A stretch of 64,000 nucleotides of DNA from Daedaleopsis sinensis (GCA_033807695.1 CM066309.1:1364001-1428000), one strand, 5' to 3'; shown: positions 22,701 through 32,450, counted from the first letter of the stretch. Numbers and translations: made by a program. The notes: generated from the letters alone by a model not told the origin.

Positions 22701-23362
22701 GAGACTGTATTGGTGGACGCGTTGTAGAGTCCCCGGCTCGAGATGAGATCTGGAAGTTGAGAGGGAAGCGGACGAGGGAGCTGCCGCCCAAACTACAGTT
22801 GTTCCCCGGGATGCGCGTGATGATTCAGGAGAACTTGGCCTTCTCTCATCATGTGGTGAACGGAGCGATAGGTACTGTGAAGGATATCCGGTACGTCGTT
22901 GAGGATGGCCTTCGGTATCCTCTTGTGGTATATGTACACGTACCTGGGTCCGGTCGCCTGCTGCAGGGCCTGGAGGATGACATTGTCCCGATATTCCCGG
23001 TGCAGGTAAAGTTCCGATGGGTTCGTACTGAAGCGAGCGAAACCGTACCTGAAGAAGCATATCAGGTAGCTAGAACTCAGTTGCCGATCCTTCCCGCTTA
23101 CTGTTATACGGACTATAAAGCACAGGGGCGGTCGCTGCACAAGGCGATAGTGGATATTGCATCTGCGCGAACCCTGCAAGGCGTATACGTCATGCTGTCA
23201 AGGGTAAGAAGCATCCATGGTTTGGGCATACTCAGACCATTCACGAGGAAGAAGTTACACACAAGTCTGCGGCACGATCTGAGAGATGAGCTCGTCCGCT
23301 TGGAGGGCCTAGACACGGCATGTAAGGCATCCTACCTCAGATTAGCGGACACGGTGTTATAG
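19713..23362 (+). pseudogene. Helitron Rep HUH and PIF1-type helicase, C-terminal part
   Basis: The remaining 1216 codons of the Helitron protein. The frame picks up just before TLHCHMLIWIEG, the HUH endonuclease motif, whose ATG at 19733 would let translation restart only after the histidines. The catalytic tyrosine motif is YYITDYITK near 20285-20315. The helicase half has SNEEQSRAFEIVARH, Walker A GGVGGTGKS (about 21905-21932), Walker B YLILDEVSMV (about 22117-22146), GDFGQLKPV, and a C-terminal DYKAQGRSL and VMLSRVRS, typical of PIF1/RecD-like helicases of Helitrons. There are no internal stops over 3.6 kb, so this part was under selection until recently. A product starting at 19733 would be a helicase with a headless Rep. 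Confidence 0.88.
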
Positions 23363-23768
23363 TTTCCTCTCGTGCGAAGTTCGGTAGAGTCAGTTGTTGA
23401 GCGGTGTTTCCCCACCTGGCCCGTCATGGGTTTTGATGGCTGTTGCCGGACTGATCGCGGGGATGTGTGTCCGTATGTCGGTCGTGTTATTTCCTTTCGT
23501 ATTATAGTAGCCGTAAGGAAACTCGGACCGATATGTTCTTGTACAGGACGCATTGTGATTCAAGATTCAAAGCGATATATTCGTGTTACATTGAGAGGGT
23601 CGCCATACGTGATAGATGTGGAACTTAATACATGCATTAAGTGGGGCCTGCTGTATATTGGCGGGGAATTAGATCGAGTTGCAGAACAGGGGCATACGTA
23701 GTGTGTGCGTTACTTACTGCTTGCCAGATCGAACACCTGGCTCGAGGCTGTCTTGTAAGTCGGAGTCG
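23363..23768. other. Spacer after the Helitron frame
   Basis: This spacer probably contains the 3' end of the Helitron and the 3' untranslated region of family A copy 2, which points toward it. A plus-strand frame at 23372-23701 (109 residues) is open but is not recognised and is probably not a gene. Confidence 0.4.
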
Positions 23769-25010
23769 CTAGTATGCGTGATACAGGTAGATAGGAGGGT
23801 GGTGCCGACCGTTCCGCCTGTCGAAGCGGGTTTTCCCGCTCAATGCCGGGAGGTGGACGAAGCCGTTGTCGAGCAGCATAGTGTCCGGTTCGATAGGGCC
23901 GCACCTGACTACCCCGCCGCATCGATATGAACTGCACAACTTCCACGCGACGACGGTGCCGTACGGTGGCATACATTTCTCTTCAAGTTCCTGTCGGTCG
24001 GTACACATGGGATCGAGGAAGTCGACGAGGGACGACGCGTCCCCGAAGAACCGGACTTGCTGTGGACACATGTTCTGCCTGCTAAAGCACTGCTGCGTGC
24101 CTTGAAGGTAGGTCCAGGTGGATATCGTGGACCAGCTATGTTGGGTGTGGAACGGCGGTGCACCCCAAACGGGACGGAATCGTCGAGCGTATGTAGCTGG
24201 GCGGTCGAGCAAGTCCGCGCGAAGCTCAGAAGAGACGACATCGAGCGTTAAGTCGACGGATGCGGACGGGTTCAAGATTCGGAGTCGCCGTGCGATCTCA
24301 TCCTCCTTTGCAAATCGCGTCGGGGACCACGATATGTTGAAGCCTTGGTCCGTGAGGGCATTCATGGCGTATATGTCTTGAGGCAGTGCGTGGTAGAACG
24401 TGGTATCGGCGAGGAGGCCTCGATGACGTAGAGTGAGTGCGGGGTAAGCGCAACCGAACGACGTGCGGGAAACATAGTTGAACAACAAAGATGAAGGGGA
24501 TCTGCATATCGGGAGCAGCGCGCTCCAAGTCGACGATCGGTGGACGGATATGGCGCGTCCAGCGTGGGACCGTAACGTTGTTGTCTCCACGATCTCCCGG
24601 ATTGATGTTGCGTAAACGGTGGATATGACCGTGATGCTCATCAGATGCTCGTGCAGCATACTGTGCAGCGCGGTTACCAACGCAGGGTAGAGCAAGTCCG
24701 GTGCGTACACGTCCAGCGAAGGGAACCGGAGGTCCTGATCCAGGATCATAAAAGCCAGCGCGGACATACCACCTATCAGCGCCCTGTGATGGAACAGTTC
24801 GTCAAGGAAGGCCGTCGGGTCCGGCACAAATGGTGCGAGCAAGACATGTAGGTGCCGCTGTAAGAAGAGCGTCGCGGTGAGGCAAGTGCGTCGGCTGACG
24901 TTTCTCCACGCGATCACATCCACCATCGTCAAGTACGAGAACATGATGTCATGTAGTTCTAGGGGCAAGCTGCGTGTCGTCAGAATTGTGATGTACGGGC
25001 AAGCGTGCAT
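23769..25010 (-). CDS. Family A copy 2: F-box-like protein, 413 residues
   Basis: Single exon with a clear ATG at 25010. Residues about 14-50 give a good F-box-like pattern (LPLELHDIMFSYLTMVDVIAW). The nucleotidyltransferase-like block reads LIGGMSALAFMILDQ then PSLDVYAPDLLY: the GG and the second acidic residue are kept, but the first Asp of the D-x-D pair is Ser. It shares with copy 1 the order LFNYV, FGCAYPALTL, NISWSPTRFAKED, CPQQVRFFGD, GTVVAWKLCSSY and the final YLYHAY, at roughly 40% visible identity in those blocks. The gene lies just beyond the Helitron, in the opposite direction to copy 1. Function unknown. The open frames on the other strand over 23866-24381 are shadows. Confidence 0.72.
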   Translation of the reverse strand: MHACPYITILTTRSLPLELHDIMFSYLTMVDVIAWRNVSRRTCLTATLFLQRHLHVLLAPFVPDPTAFLDELFHHRALIGGMSALAFMILDQDLRFPSLDVYAPDLLYPALVTALHSMLHEHLMSITVISTVYATSIREIVETTTLRSHAGRAISVHRSSTWSALLPICRSPSSLLFNYVSRTSFGCAYPALTLRHRGLLADTTFYHALPQDIYAMNALTDQGFNISWSPTRFAKEDEIARRLRILNPSASVDLTLDVVSSELRADLLDRPATYARRFRPVWGAPPFHTQHSWSTISTWTYLQGTQQCFSRQNMCPQQVRFFGDASSLVDFLDPMCTDRQELEEKCMPPYGTVVAWKLCSSYRCGGVVRCGPIEPDTMLLDNGFVHLPALSGKTRFDRRNGRHHPPIYLYHAY

Positions 25011-25070
25011 ATTGTAACATACCGTGTGGGCGCGTGGGTCGTAGTCGGGACAGTCGGCTGCAATGCCTGG

Positions 25071-25107
25071 CGAGGCATGGCAAGGCTCTGAGGCATGGCA
25101 AGGCTCT
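25071..25107. repeat. Short tandem repeat, 18-base unit
   Basis: The unit GAGGCATGGCAAGGCTCT occurs twice in tandem, preceded by a similar GCGAGGCATGGCAAG. It lies in the spacer just upstream of family A copy 2, whose start is at 25010, so it falls in that gene's promoter region. Confidence 0.7.
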
Positions 25108-25136
25108 GTATAGGTACGTTATACTGGGGGAATGGA

Positions 25137-25966
25137 CTACAGTGTGATATAGACAGACCTGTGTGGTTCAATGCTGTTATCAACAATATTGATCGTGTAC
25201 AGAACAAGCGGCACGGCAGTCCGCGGCGCCGACGAGTGGGTTTTCTGAGTAGTACGGCTGCTGTCACGTGGATTGCGCCTGCAAGATACCAAGTTCGATG
25301 AATGTTCCGATGACCAGTGAGAGGATGGATGAAATGCTGGTGATTGCGACGAGACGGGTGTGTGCGTAGTGGTACGTACGTTATGCGGTGGGGTTGCATG
25401 CACCCGTTTTATACGCGATACTGTACGGACCGCGGCTCACCGCGCATGGCCGAGTTGTGCACGTCCTGGGGACTCTGTGTAGAATATGCATTCGTACTGA
25501 TGCCGGTCTCATCTTCCGTGGGCGATAGTAGGTCGGAAACGATGGCGAGCTCGCTCAGGGCCAACCGGTCGTCCATTGCGCTCCTGCTGCGCGACGATAG
25601 TTGATATAGGGCATGCAGTGGCTGGGAAATGTGATATACGACGGCCTACGATGGCTTCGTGCCGTAAAGGTCGCATTTGGACTTTGGTACGAGCACATGT
25701 ACGTCCACCGGAACATGGTCCGGATTATCCGAGGCGAACGTATGTGACTTGATCGTTGGAGCTGCATAACGTGTTGAGACAGGAACGGCGCTGGAGTTGT
25801 GCGTACGTACTGGGCTTCCTTTATGCGCCCGATGTTTCGTCACCCTTAGCTTCTCGAGGCCATTACAATTTAGTAAGTGCGAGAGCTGCGTACAACACAA
25901 CGTCTCCGCGCAGCGCGTAGGGTCCAGTAGTCCGGTCCTTCTCATGAAACGTCCCGGGCCGGTCAT
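25137..25966 (-). CDS. Hypothetical protein, at least three exons
   Basis: Exon 1 (25966 to about 25651) ends in a strongly protein-like stretch, IKSHTFASDNPDHVPVDVHV then PKSKCDLYGTKPS. A GTAGGC donor and a CAGCAG double acceptor join it in frame (either CAG works) to exon 2, about 25582-25441, reading AMDDRLALSELAIVSDLLSP and TNAYSTQSPQDVHNS. A 104-base intron then leads to exon 3, 25336-25137, ending RSVYITL. The whole would be about 220 residues. The first half of exon 1 is less convincing and may hold another intron. No family, signal peptide or membrane segment is recognised. Confidence 0.45.
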
Positions 25967-26057
25967 CTGCGTGCGGTAGCTGTTTGTAGCGCCTACGAAG
26001 ACTTAAATACTTGGTACGCTGTGGCGATTGTAGGGCACTTACTCATACCTGTCTAAG

Positions 26058-26565
26058 ATGTCGATTCCAGACGGATCTGTGCGACCTGTTACTTCTATCG
26101 GCCCATGGTATGTGGGCTGTAGTGCTTCTGTCCTAGCAGATGTTGATTCTTGCTGTAGGCGGCTCAGTCCACGCGTCCGCCGTGGTATGCCCCGGCTGCG
26201 AGATGCACAGACAACCAGCGGGGATGGTCGCCCACAGCACCGCGAAGACACTGTCCATGACGACGAAGGGGTGACGAGACTTGACCAGTATATGATCCTG
26301 CTGGTCCGAGGAGAGCCCGTAAGTCGGCTACCTATGTTATCGTGCTCGGTGGCTCACCTTTGTTCAGTTGGCGTTCCGTGTAGCAATCCAGTTGACTGAT
26401 CGGGGTGGAGACCAAGGAATCGTTCCTACCGTGTCCGTTCACTTCGTCAGTCGGTTCGAGGCGGGTTTGGGACACACCAGGAACACGTGGGTGTTCTTCT
26501 CGCAGCAGCTGCAGAGGGAGTTGCTGCAGAGCCTCGAGACCGCGTTTAGATCTTCCGGGTTGTGA
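26058..26565 (+). CDS. Hypothetical 152-residue protein, two exons
   Basis: Exons 26058-26318 and 26368-26565 join in phase 0 across a 49-base GTAAGT...CAG intron. The protein starts MSIPDGSVRPVTSIGPWYV. Across the junction it reads DEGVTRLDQYMILLVRGEP then LAFRVAIQLTDRGGDQG, and it ends NTWVFFSQQLQRELLQSLET. The second half looks well folded (alternating strands, then an amphipathic helix). No known domain is recognised. It faces the same way as nothing nearby: the gene to its right is the minus-strand kinase. Confidence 0.55.
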
Positions 26566-27168
26566 TTAGATGGTCGTGGCGGTCGTCGAGATAGCTTGCG
26601 TGTACTATGTTGCAATTGAAAGATGTATAGCTGTATATTCCTCGGTCAGGCCAAATTGCTTGATGTATGCACAGCACCATTGCGGTCTGATCCGAATAAC
26701 CGGTACATTTCGGGCGGTATCGGGACTTCCTATATGCCCGGGTTAGTATGGCGGTTCCACTGACATCTGGATTCTGGCCCGTTCTAGCCTCCATCGCACC
26801 ATCGCACCATCGCTTCAAGTTCCACTGCGCGTACTTTTCACGCCTTTCCCGTGTACCCAGCTGGATTCTTCCGTTCTTACTGGGAGCTGTTACATTCATT
26901 CAAATAGATACTACGCCCGCGACCGCGATACGTGGTCGGTCTGACACTTCCGCTTCACGTGCATTCATACTACCCGCACATCCTGCTGACCGCCATCGAC
27001 AGACCAATATCCCTCTAATATACGCGGCGGCGAAGTTCTGACATAATTGTTCGGTCGTCGGTGACGATTCACGTGGCAGTGGCCGAGGTGCGGTGAGTTG
27101 TACTGTGATTTCTGATCAGGTTCGGTATCTCGATAAGTGACCATATGGCTCGACACTCACAGTCCAAG
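26566..27168. other. Convergent spacer, weak open frame only
   Basis: A 97-codon plus-strand frame (26748-27041, MAVPLTSGFWPVLAS) is open but unsupported. It is either a small orphan gene or the 3' untranslated region of its neighbours. No repeats seen. Confidence 0.35.
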
Positions 27169-28481
27169 TTATACGAAGTTGCCGTCGCGGATGACGGTGT
27201 ATACCGCGACTGTTCGGTCCCGGGGATTCACCTGCAACAGGTTACTGCAGACGGCGTATACGAAACCGTATTCCAACAAGGTCTGACGTTCGTGGGTCGC
27301 ATCAATATCCTCGTCCCACCCAACTCAGTCAGGCTTACCTCTAGCGGCCGCAGCCTGGATATAAGCTCATGCTCCACTGCCTCGCGAACATTCCGTCTCG
27401 TACACCGTATCCTGAACGACCCGGTCAAGTCCTCATCTGCTGGTGCCGGACCCCATCTCCTGATTCTCCTCCCCATCCAGTGAGGAATTGGACCGAGGAT
27501 GGCGACTACCGCTGCAAGACGAGCTCTCCGGGATGTAGTAGGAGGGAACAACGATCGTCCCGTAGCGATCTCGAACACGACACAACCTGCCGCAAACCAG
27601 TCCACCGCTCCGTCCCATGGTAACCCTTTGGTGATTATGAATCAAATTGTGAGCGGCCGCACCGCATATGAACTCACCGAGCGTCACTTCAGGAGCTCTG
27701 TAGCGGGCCGTTCCGGCCGCGCCGATGCATCCTCTACCTGTCGGTGCCGCGCCGCCAAGGTCGATGACGAAGATCTTGGTGCATTGAAGCTATGAGGCGG
27801 TCAAGGTGAGACCAGTTCATTTCCATGGCTGAATGTGCTCGCCTTGATTATCTCGGATTCGGATGTCCCTCCGACGATGCGCGTTCTTTCCATGTTCTCG
27901 AGCACGATGTTGTCGGGCTTTATGTCTGTGTGCGCGATCGAGAGGCGATGCAGATCTTCTGGTTGTTAGACGATAGAGCTTCTGTCTCGAGTCGTACGAC
28001 TCACATTCGATTCCGGCTAAGAGCTGTTCTGATATCGAGAGCACGTCTGGCAGGTACAGCACGCTCGGCCCCGTGGTATCTAGAAGGTCCGCAAGGGTAC
28101 CGTCCTTCTTAGGAAGCACCAGCCGGTCGGGACGACATAAGTCGCCCGTCAGGAAAGCTGTCAAGAATGCGCTGTTGGCACGCGTGAGATCATCCGAAGT
28201 CCAAGGTAAATTTTGGTTGGCAAGTCACCTCTTCCCAGGACCATCCCCTTCATTGGCTGACCGGTACGCCCATTTCTCGGTTTCGCAGACGCCGCCGTCG
28301 CGACCGAATCGGTTATATTCCTTCACGACCACGACCGCACCATCCGGTGTCGATTCTGCGCTGTACACGGTCGACGTGCGGCTCGACGCGATACGCTTCA
28401 AGTTCTCGTCTGTCCGTGGACGCGTTTAGTTATAGATCCTCGCGGTCTGCACTAGTGTGGTCACTCACACCGAAGGGCCAT
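27169..28481 (-). CDS. Compact CMGC/SRPK-like protein kinase, 328 residues
   Basis: Seven exons fit in frame: 28481-28469, 28409-28229, 28171-28005, 27955-27843, 27789-27678, 27625-27339 and 27282-27169. The kinase motifs come in order: VVVVKEY with the ATP-site Lys34; CETEK with the helix-C Glu; LADLL; AHTDIKPDN (129-136, Thr replacing Arg of HRD, as in SRPK/CLK kinases); VIDLGGA (DLG at 168-170); TARYRAPEV (APE 190-192); VDWFAAGCVVFEIATG; and LLQVNPRDR. The glycine loop is degenerate (IASSRTSTVYSA), though catalytic Lys and Asp remain. The fourth intron fits best as a GC-AG intron (AAG|GCGAGC), and the third uses an AAG acceptor past a skipped CAG. The protein is little more than a bare kinase domain. 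The 13-base first exon puts its start very close to the divergent gene at 28489, so that start is the least certain point. Confidence 0.85.
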
Positions 28482-28488
28482 AGTCACG

Positions 28489-28811
28489 ATGAATGAGCGG
28501 GAGAGTAGCCTGTATACTACGTTCCAGGTATCTGTTCCTCGCGTTGTTAAGTACGCTGACGTTTGCTAATGCTGCTTTATACAGGATATTATTCCTACGT
28601 GTAACCGCGCTGCTCGTATTATCAAGCCCGTTCCATGCCGGAGCAGTGTCGAGGCATCGTGTGCCTCGCGTCCGGCACGGACAGTCCACAGCCGCGATCG
28701 TTCCCGGCCCTCGTCTCGCGCACAACGTTAGATGGGGCAAATCGCTCCACTGACATATCTGTGGCGTCGCAAGGGTCGTCCGTTCCCACTCGCGCTGAGC
28801 ATGGCCAATGA
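28489..28811 (+). CDS. Hypothetical small protein (72 residues)
   Basis: The start at 28489 gives MNERESSLYTTFQ, then a 57-base intron (28528-28584) with a good branch point. Exon 2 reads DIIPTCNRAARIIKPVPC and an Arg/Ser-rich stretch. A second intron at 28727-28773 (CTGAC branch point, AAG acceptor) leads to a stop at 28811. Without that intron it would stop at 28731. No family is recognised. Its start lies 7 bases from the predicted kinase start on the other strand. One of the two starts is therefore probably wrong, or the transcripts overlap. Confidence 0.35.
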
Positions 28812-29512
28812 TGGCTAATGTCCTGTTTCTTCGGTTCGCGGACTGTCCTCTGGGTCTGTTGTTCCAGGTGGGTGGTGCCACGCGCTGAATACATGCGCAC
28901 CCTATTGTTTTCGATTCGGCTAAGGGAGGCCGGACCGGACTGTTCGCAGCATTGCCAGCCAGCCATGCACCCTGCCTCTATCTTATGCAAGGCCAGACTC
29001 TGGTCGATGCTGTGCATCAGCCGGGCTCCGGTAACGAACCGTATATAGCTTAGCCCGCGGACGTTGCGTGTGCGTACTGCGCCGCGCTAGTGTCAGTACG
29101 TACTTTCATGCCGGACCCTGCTGTTGGCAGGCTTCCATTGATGATGCAGATTCGCCACCTCACCTCGGTACCATGAACAGTTCGACTACCGGAAGCCGCA
29201 ACTCCGCGGCCCATTCCCAATGTATCGGGTCCTGACCGTCTACTCGCCTGCGCAGACTGCCTGTGACGTTACAGGGATGAGGACATCAAGTACTGTTAGG
29301 TGCTGCGGTACGACCGTGTCGCATTAATGCCCGCTTCGTGCGAGGCGTTGGGGGACCATGCCGAGCGATATGGTAGGCATTGTACGTTCGTGACTTCGTT
29401 CTGCTCTGCAACGGTATTGACCTCTGTTTTTCCGCTGACATACTGTTAGCTCGGTACCGCTGTAGTAACCCGCAGCCACGTCGTGGCAGATGTCACCGTA
29501 CCAGTCGGTGAG
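28812..29512. other. Intergenic, no gene resolved
   Basis: This stretch contains the promoter of family A copy 3. A minus-strand frame around 29017-28830 (RIENNRVRMYSARGTTHLEQ) looks partly protein-like but has no splice partner that I can support. Confidence 0.4.
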
Positions 29513-30553
29513 ATGGCTCTCAGGTACGCACATGTAATTGCCATGTCCTGAACGTTGACACAGTGCATGTTTTAGGGTGCCATTGGACATCCTTTTCTTG
29601 GTCGTCCATAACAGCGACTTCGTCCTTCTGATGTCGTGGCGCGCAACGTGCACCACGTTATATGCCGCAGTATCTGCCGAGTTACGCATCAGATACGAGC
29701 TATCCGTCCGTCCCTTCATTTCCGACGTTCACTCACTTGACGACGTCCTACTGCTACACGGAGGCATAATATCAGGCTCGGTCGCGCTCAAGTTCTTCCT
29801 GCCATTCGAGGACTGGGAACCCGGAGACCTCGATATATATATTCCCGATCATATGTATGACCACTTCATCGGCGCCGTCGTGTCTCGCCTGCACTTCACT
29901 AGGCGTGACCCGCAACACCATACATCACGGTCCTCTGATCAACCGGGTGTCGCTTCTGTGAAGGAACTGCAGCGATTTCAGACCCCCTCCTTACGATTCG
30001 TCGACGCTATCAGGAGCAATGACACCAACCCCTTGACACCTCTACGAGGGTTTTGGTGTTCGTTGGTGAAGAATTTCATAACCCCGTTCGGGGCGGGCTG
30101 TTCGTACCCTTGCGACGTGTTCTCCCGTAGGGGACGCGTGAAGGATGGTCCTTTGTCCGACCGGGATATCAATGCAGTCTCGAAGTATGCATACAGAGAC
30201 TTCAGCTTGTCTCCAGACGACACGGGCGAAATGGCACAACGCGAGCGCGTCGGAAGATTTGGCCAGAAGGGTGCGGTCGTTGTCCGTTTCGGACACGAAG
30301 TCGAGCAAGGTCCGGATCGTCTTCCGGTGGTCTGTATCAATGACGACTGGAGTCCCGTAGCGTGTTTTCCAGCCGCGGTATGTATCTGTACCTGTTCAGG
30401 TCCATGCTGACTGACACCGTATCGGACAGTCCAGTGCAGCATCGTCCAAGGTCCGCATGGTCCGTTCACTTGTTGGAAGTACCTCAGTATCCTCATGGTT
30501 CGCTCGTTGTAGGCAGACGCGTGGGCATCCCGTCCGGTGGTCTGTATCGGTGA
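29513..30553 (+). CDS. Family A copy 3: F-box-like protein with an intact nucleotidyltransferase-like motif
   Basis: An 11-base first exon (29513-29523, MALR) joins exon 29576-30377 across a 52-base intron. A last exon, best placed at 30440-30553, follows. After an F-box-like start (VPLDILFLVVHNSDFVLLMSW), residues 66-91 read GGIISGSVALKFFLP then DWEPGDLDIYIPD. G-S followed about 15 residues later by Asp-Leu-Asp-Ile fits the hG[GS]...Dh[DE]h signature of the nucleotidyltransferase fold, where the two Asp residues bind metal. A third acidic residue is not obvious. Copies 1 and 2 share the frame of this block but lose one or both acidic residues. It also shares a TPFGAGCSYPCDVFSRRG block. The C-terminal exon lies in a 210-base tandem duplication, so alternative 3' ends exist. 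Confidence 0.68.
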
Positions 30554-30742
30554 CGACTGGAGTCCCGTAGCGTGTTTTCCAGCCGCGGTAGGTCTCTGTA
30601 CCTGTTCAGGTCCATGCTGACTGACACCGTATCGGACAGTCCAGTGCAGCATCGTCCAAGGTCCGCATTTTCCGTTCGCTTGTTGGAAGTACCTCAGTAT
30701 CCTCATGGTTCGCTCGTTGTGGGCAGATGCAGGGGCATCCCG
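30323..30742. repeat. 210-base tandem duplication over the 3' end of family A copy 3
   Basis: Bases 30323-30532 are repeated at 30533-30742 with only a handful of differences (for example catggtccgttcac versus cattttccgttcgc). The unit holds the end of exon 2, the last intron and the last exon. Its length is a multiple of three. The second copy's donor reads GTAGGT instead of GTATGT. The duplication looks recent. Confidence 0.9.
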
Positions 30743-30864
30743 TGTAGATGTGTAGGTCATAGCGGCTGTCGATATTAGTCGAGATCGTTCAGTATATCCT
30801 AGTCGAACTCTGCCCGTTCAGTATAGCAACACTATCGTATTTACGCCGCAAAGCTCTAACAGCA

Positions 30865-31020
30865 AGCTCGATCCCTCCATTGAAGCGATAAAGGATGTTG
30901 TGAACATATCTGCTTCTCTCGCCCGAGGTCAAGTAGCAAACTCGAACCTCCACTTGAAGAGATAGAGTAAGATGTGAACCTCTCCGACTCTCTCGCCTGA
31001 TGTCCAGCAGTAAACTCGAA
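30865..31020. repeat. Diverged direct repeat, about 78-base unit
   Basis: Two adjacent copies share AGCTCGA/AACTCGA, CCTCCA, TTGAAG.GATA, ATGTGAAC and CTCTCTCGCC in the same order and spacing, at roughly 75% identity. They are non-coding as far as I can see. Confidence 0.6.
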
Positions 31021-31449
31021 GGAGGCAGTCAAGCGTGTCATGCCCACGTTCACTACGAACGCGCCATTGCTACTTCTGCCGCATCACCATTATCTCACAC
31101 GTCCAAACTACCGCGCCAAACTGTTTGAGGCGATCACGGTGAATAGACCGTCAAGGTTTGACGTACGAAGAGCTGCTTAGCGACGTCCGAGCGGCCGTTG
31201 ACGTTCTAACCGGCGTGCCGTCTTCATGTGCTCTAGGTGGTTGGTCGAACTGGTCTCAGTCCAATGCTTCGCAGCGGCAAACATCGAAGTCACGATGGCC
31301 AGTAGGCGAATGCAGAGGGCGAGTGCGAGATCGTTCATGGACTCTCCCGTACTGGTGCTCACTTTGTGGCGAGTGCGAATAGGCGGCATCGCAGTCCTGA
31401 TATGTGTAATGTCGAATTGAGGCTTGTCGTGCTGTTTGCGAGACCGAGC

Positions 31450-31818
31450 CTAGTATGGCCGATAGCAGTAGCACTGGTCTGACGTGCATTGATTCGTATT
31501 TTCCTGTCTACGTTAGGTACACGGGGAATATAGTTCAACAGGGATTCGATAAAACGTAGCGCGCTGACGCACTCCGAGGTCAACTTTCGCACTTCCCAGT
31601 GCATTGTTGAACGTTGCAATGTCTGCTGCGTCACATCCGAACTGCGCTTGTGTCTGTGTCTGTGTCTGTGTAAGATGCGTCACTGGCCGGACCACCATTG
31701 ATGCGTTCACCGGTTGGATCCGACAGTCCGTATCTGAGACTGCGTCTGGGAAGTCTGAGATGTCGAGGGCGTGCTTGCTGAACATAATATGGACATCGTG
31801 CGTACCTTCTCCGAGCAT
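31450..31818 (-). CDS. Hypothetical 99-residue protein with a Gln-Thr repeat
   Basis: Exons 31818-31573 and 31503-31450 join in phase 0 across a 69-base intron with a perfect CCTAAC branch point and CAG acceptor. The protein begins MLGEGTHDVHIMFSKHALD. It contains a QTQTQTQ run made by a (TGTGTC)n microsatellite at about 31650-31670, then FGCDAADIATFNNALGSAKV, and ends in a Cys/Tyr-rich tail (CYCYRPY). No family is recognised. Further minus-strand coding (a possible secreted peptide starting at 31338, MNDLALALCIRLLAIV) lies just downstream but is weakly supported. Confidence 0.48.
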
Positions 31819-32023
31819 GGCGACAATACACACAATGGGATACGGTGGTATAGTGCTGAGAAAGTGTGGGTTAATACGGCGAGTACATGAGAACTGGAAA
31901 CAGCGAAGAATAGGTTTACTTATACAGTTACAGGCCGAGCATAGCATTCTGATATTGTTGCTGCAGAGCATAATCTATACGTAGTTTTGAGAGTACGTGA
32001 ATGGGTGCAACGGCAGTCAAAAT

Positions 32024-32450
32024 TCAGACAAACTCACGGCTAGCCTCGGACCATCGCGCTGCATATAACACCGCTGTCGTAGGTGGTAATTGCTTACTAT
32101 CTTCAGCCTTCATGATTGATGGTGACTGCTCAATCCGAGCAGCCAGTGTGCGTTTCGATCGGAGTTTATCGAGCTCGACGAGGACGGTAAGGACAAGCGG
32201 ACAACGTAGACGGCGAGAATGTCTCCTGAACTTACATTGGCGCCATGGTGCGAGACGCACATGTGGATCACGTGGTGGTCTGGTTTAGTCAATATCCCCA
32301 ATATTCTGACTGCGCAGGTACAGCAAATCGCACAGCGCCTCGCGGATAGAGGACTTGACCACATCCTACTCGCGCCGTTCGCTCGCGCAATGCCAGCAGC
32401 AATTGTCATATTGTATGTTCGCGTTCGCGCTGTCTGCCCCTTATGTTGAC
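32024..32450 (-). CDS. Hypothetical protein, C-terminal exon clear, N terminus uncertain
   Basis: The exon ending at 32024 is strongly protein-like: LVLTVLVELDKLRSKRTLAA, IEQSPSIMKAEDSKQLPP, and AVLYAARWSEASREFV before the stop. Upstream it is open in the same frame through PRDPHVRLAPWRQC, or an intron with a GTAAGT donor may interrupt it there. A further 5' exon (VVKSSIREALCDLL near 32340) joins in frame through a short intron with an ACTAAAC branch point. The start codon was not found. No family is recognised. Confidence 0.42.

Larger units (their letters stand above)
15150..23362 (+). mobile_element. Helitron (rolling-circle transposon), internally disrupted
   Basis: The coding body of a large agaricomycete Helitron. 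It encodes one Rep/helicase polyprotein that would be 2002 residues long without the inserted element at 17509-19708. The ends are not delimited: I could not find a convincing 3' CTRR with its hairpin after 23362, nor a 5' TC. The true element therefore extends beyond these bounds by an unknown amount. Confidence 0.8.

Noticed and set aside
15150..23362. CRISPR, integrase-type or bacterial mobile system
   Set aside because: The protein is a clear eukaryotic Helitron Rep/PIF1 helicase, and no spaced short repeats exist in the window.
29978..30760. 260-codon minus frame with an internal repeat opposite family A copy 3
   Set aside because: The repeat is simply the 210-base DNA duplication read on the other strand; the plus strand has the conserved protein.
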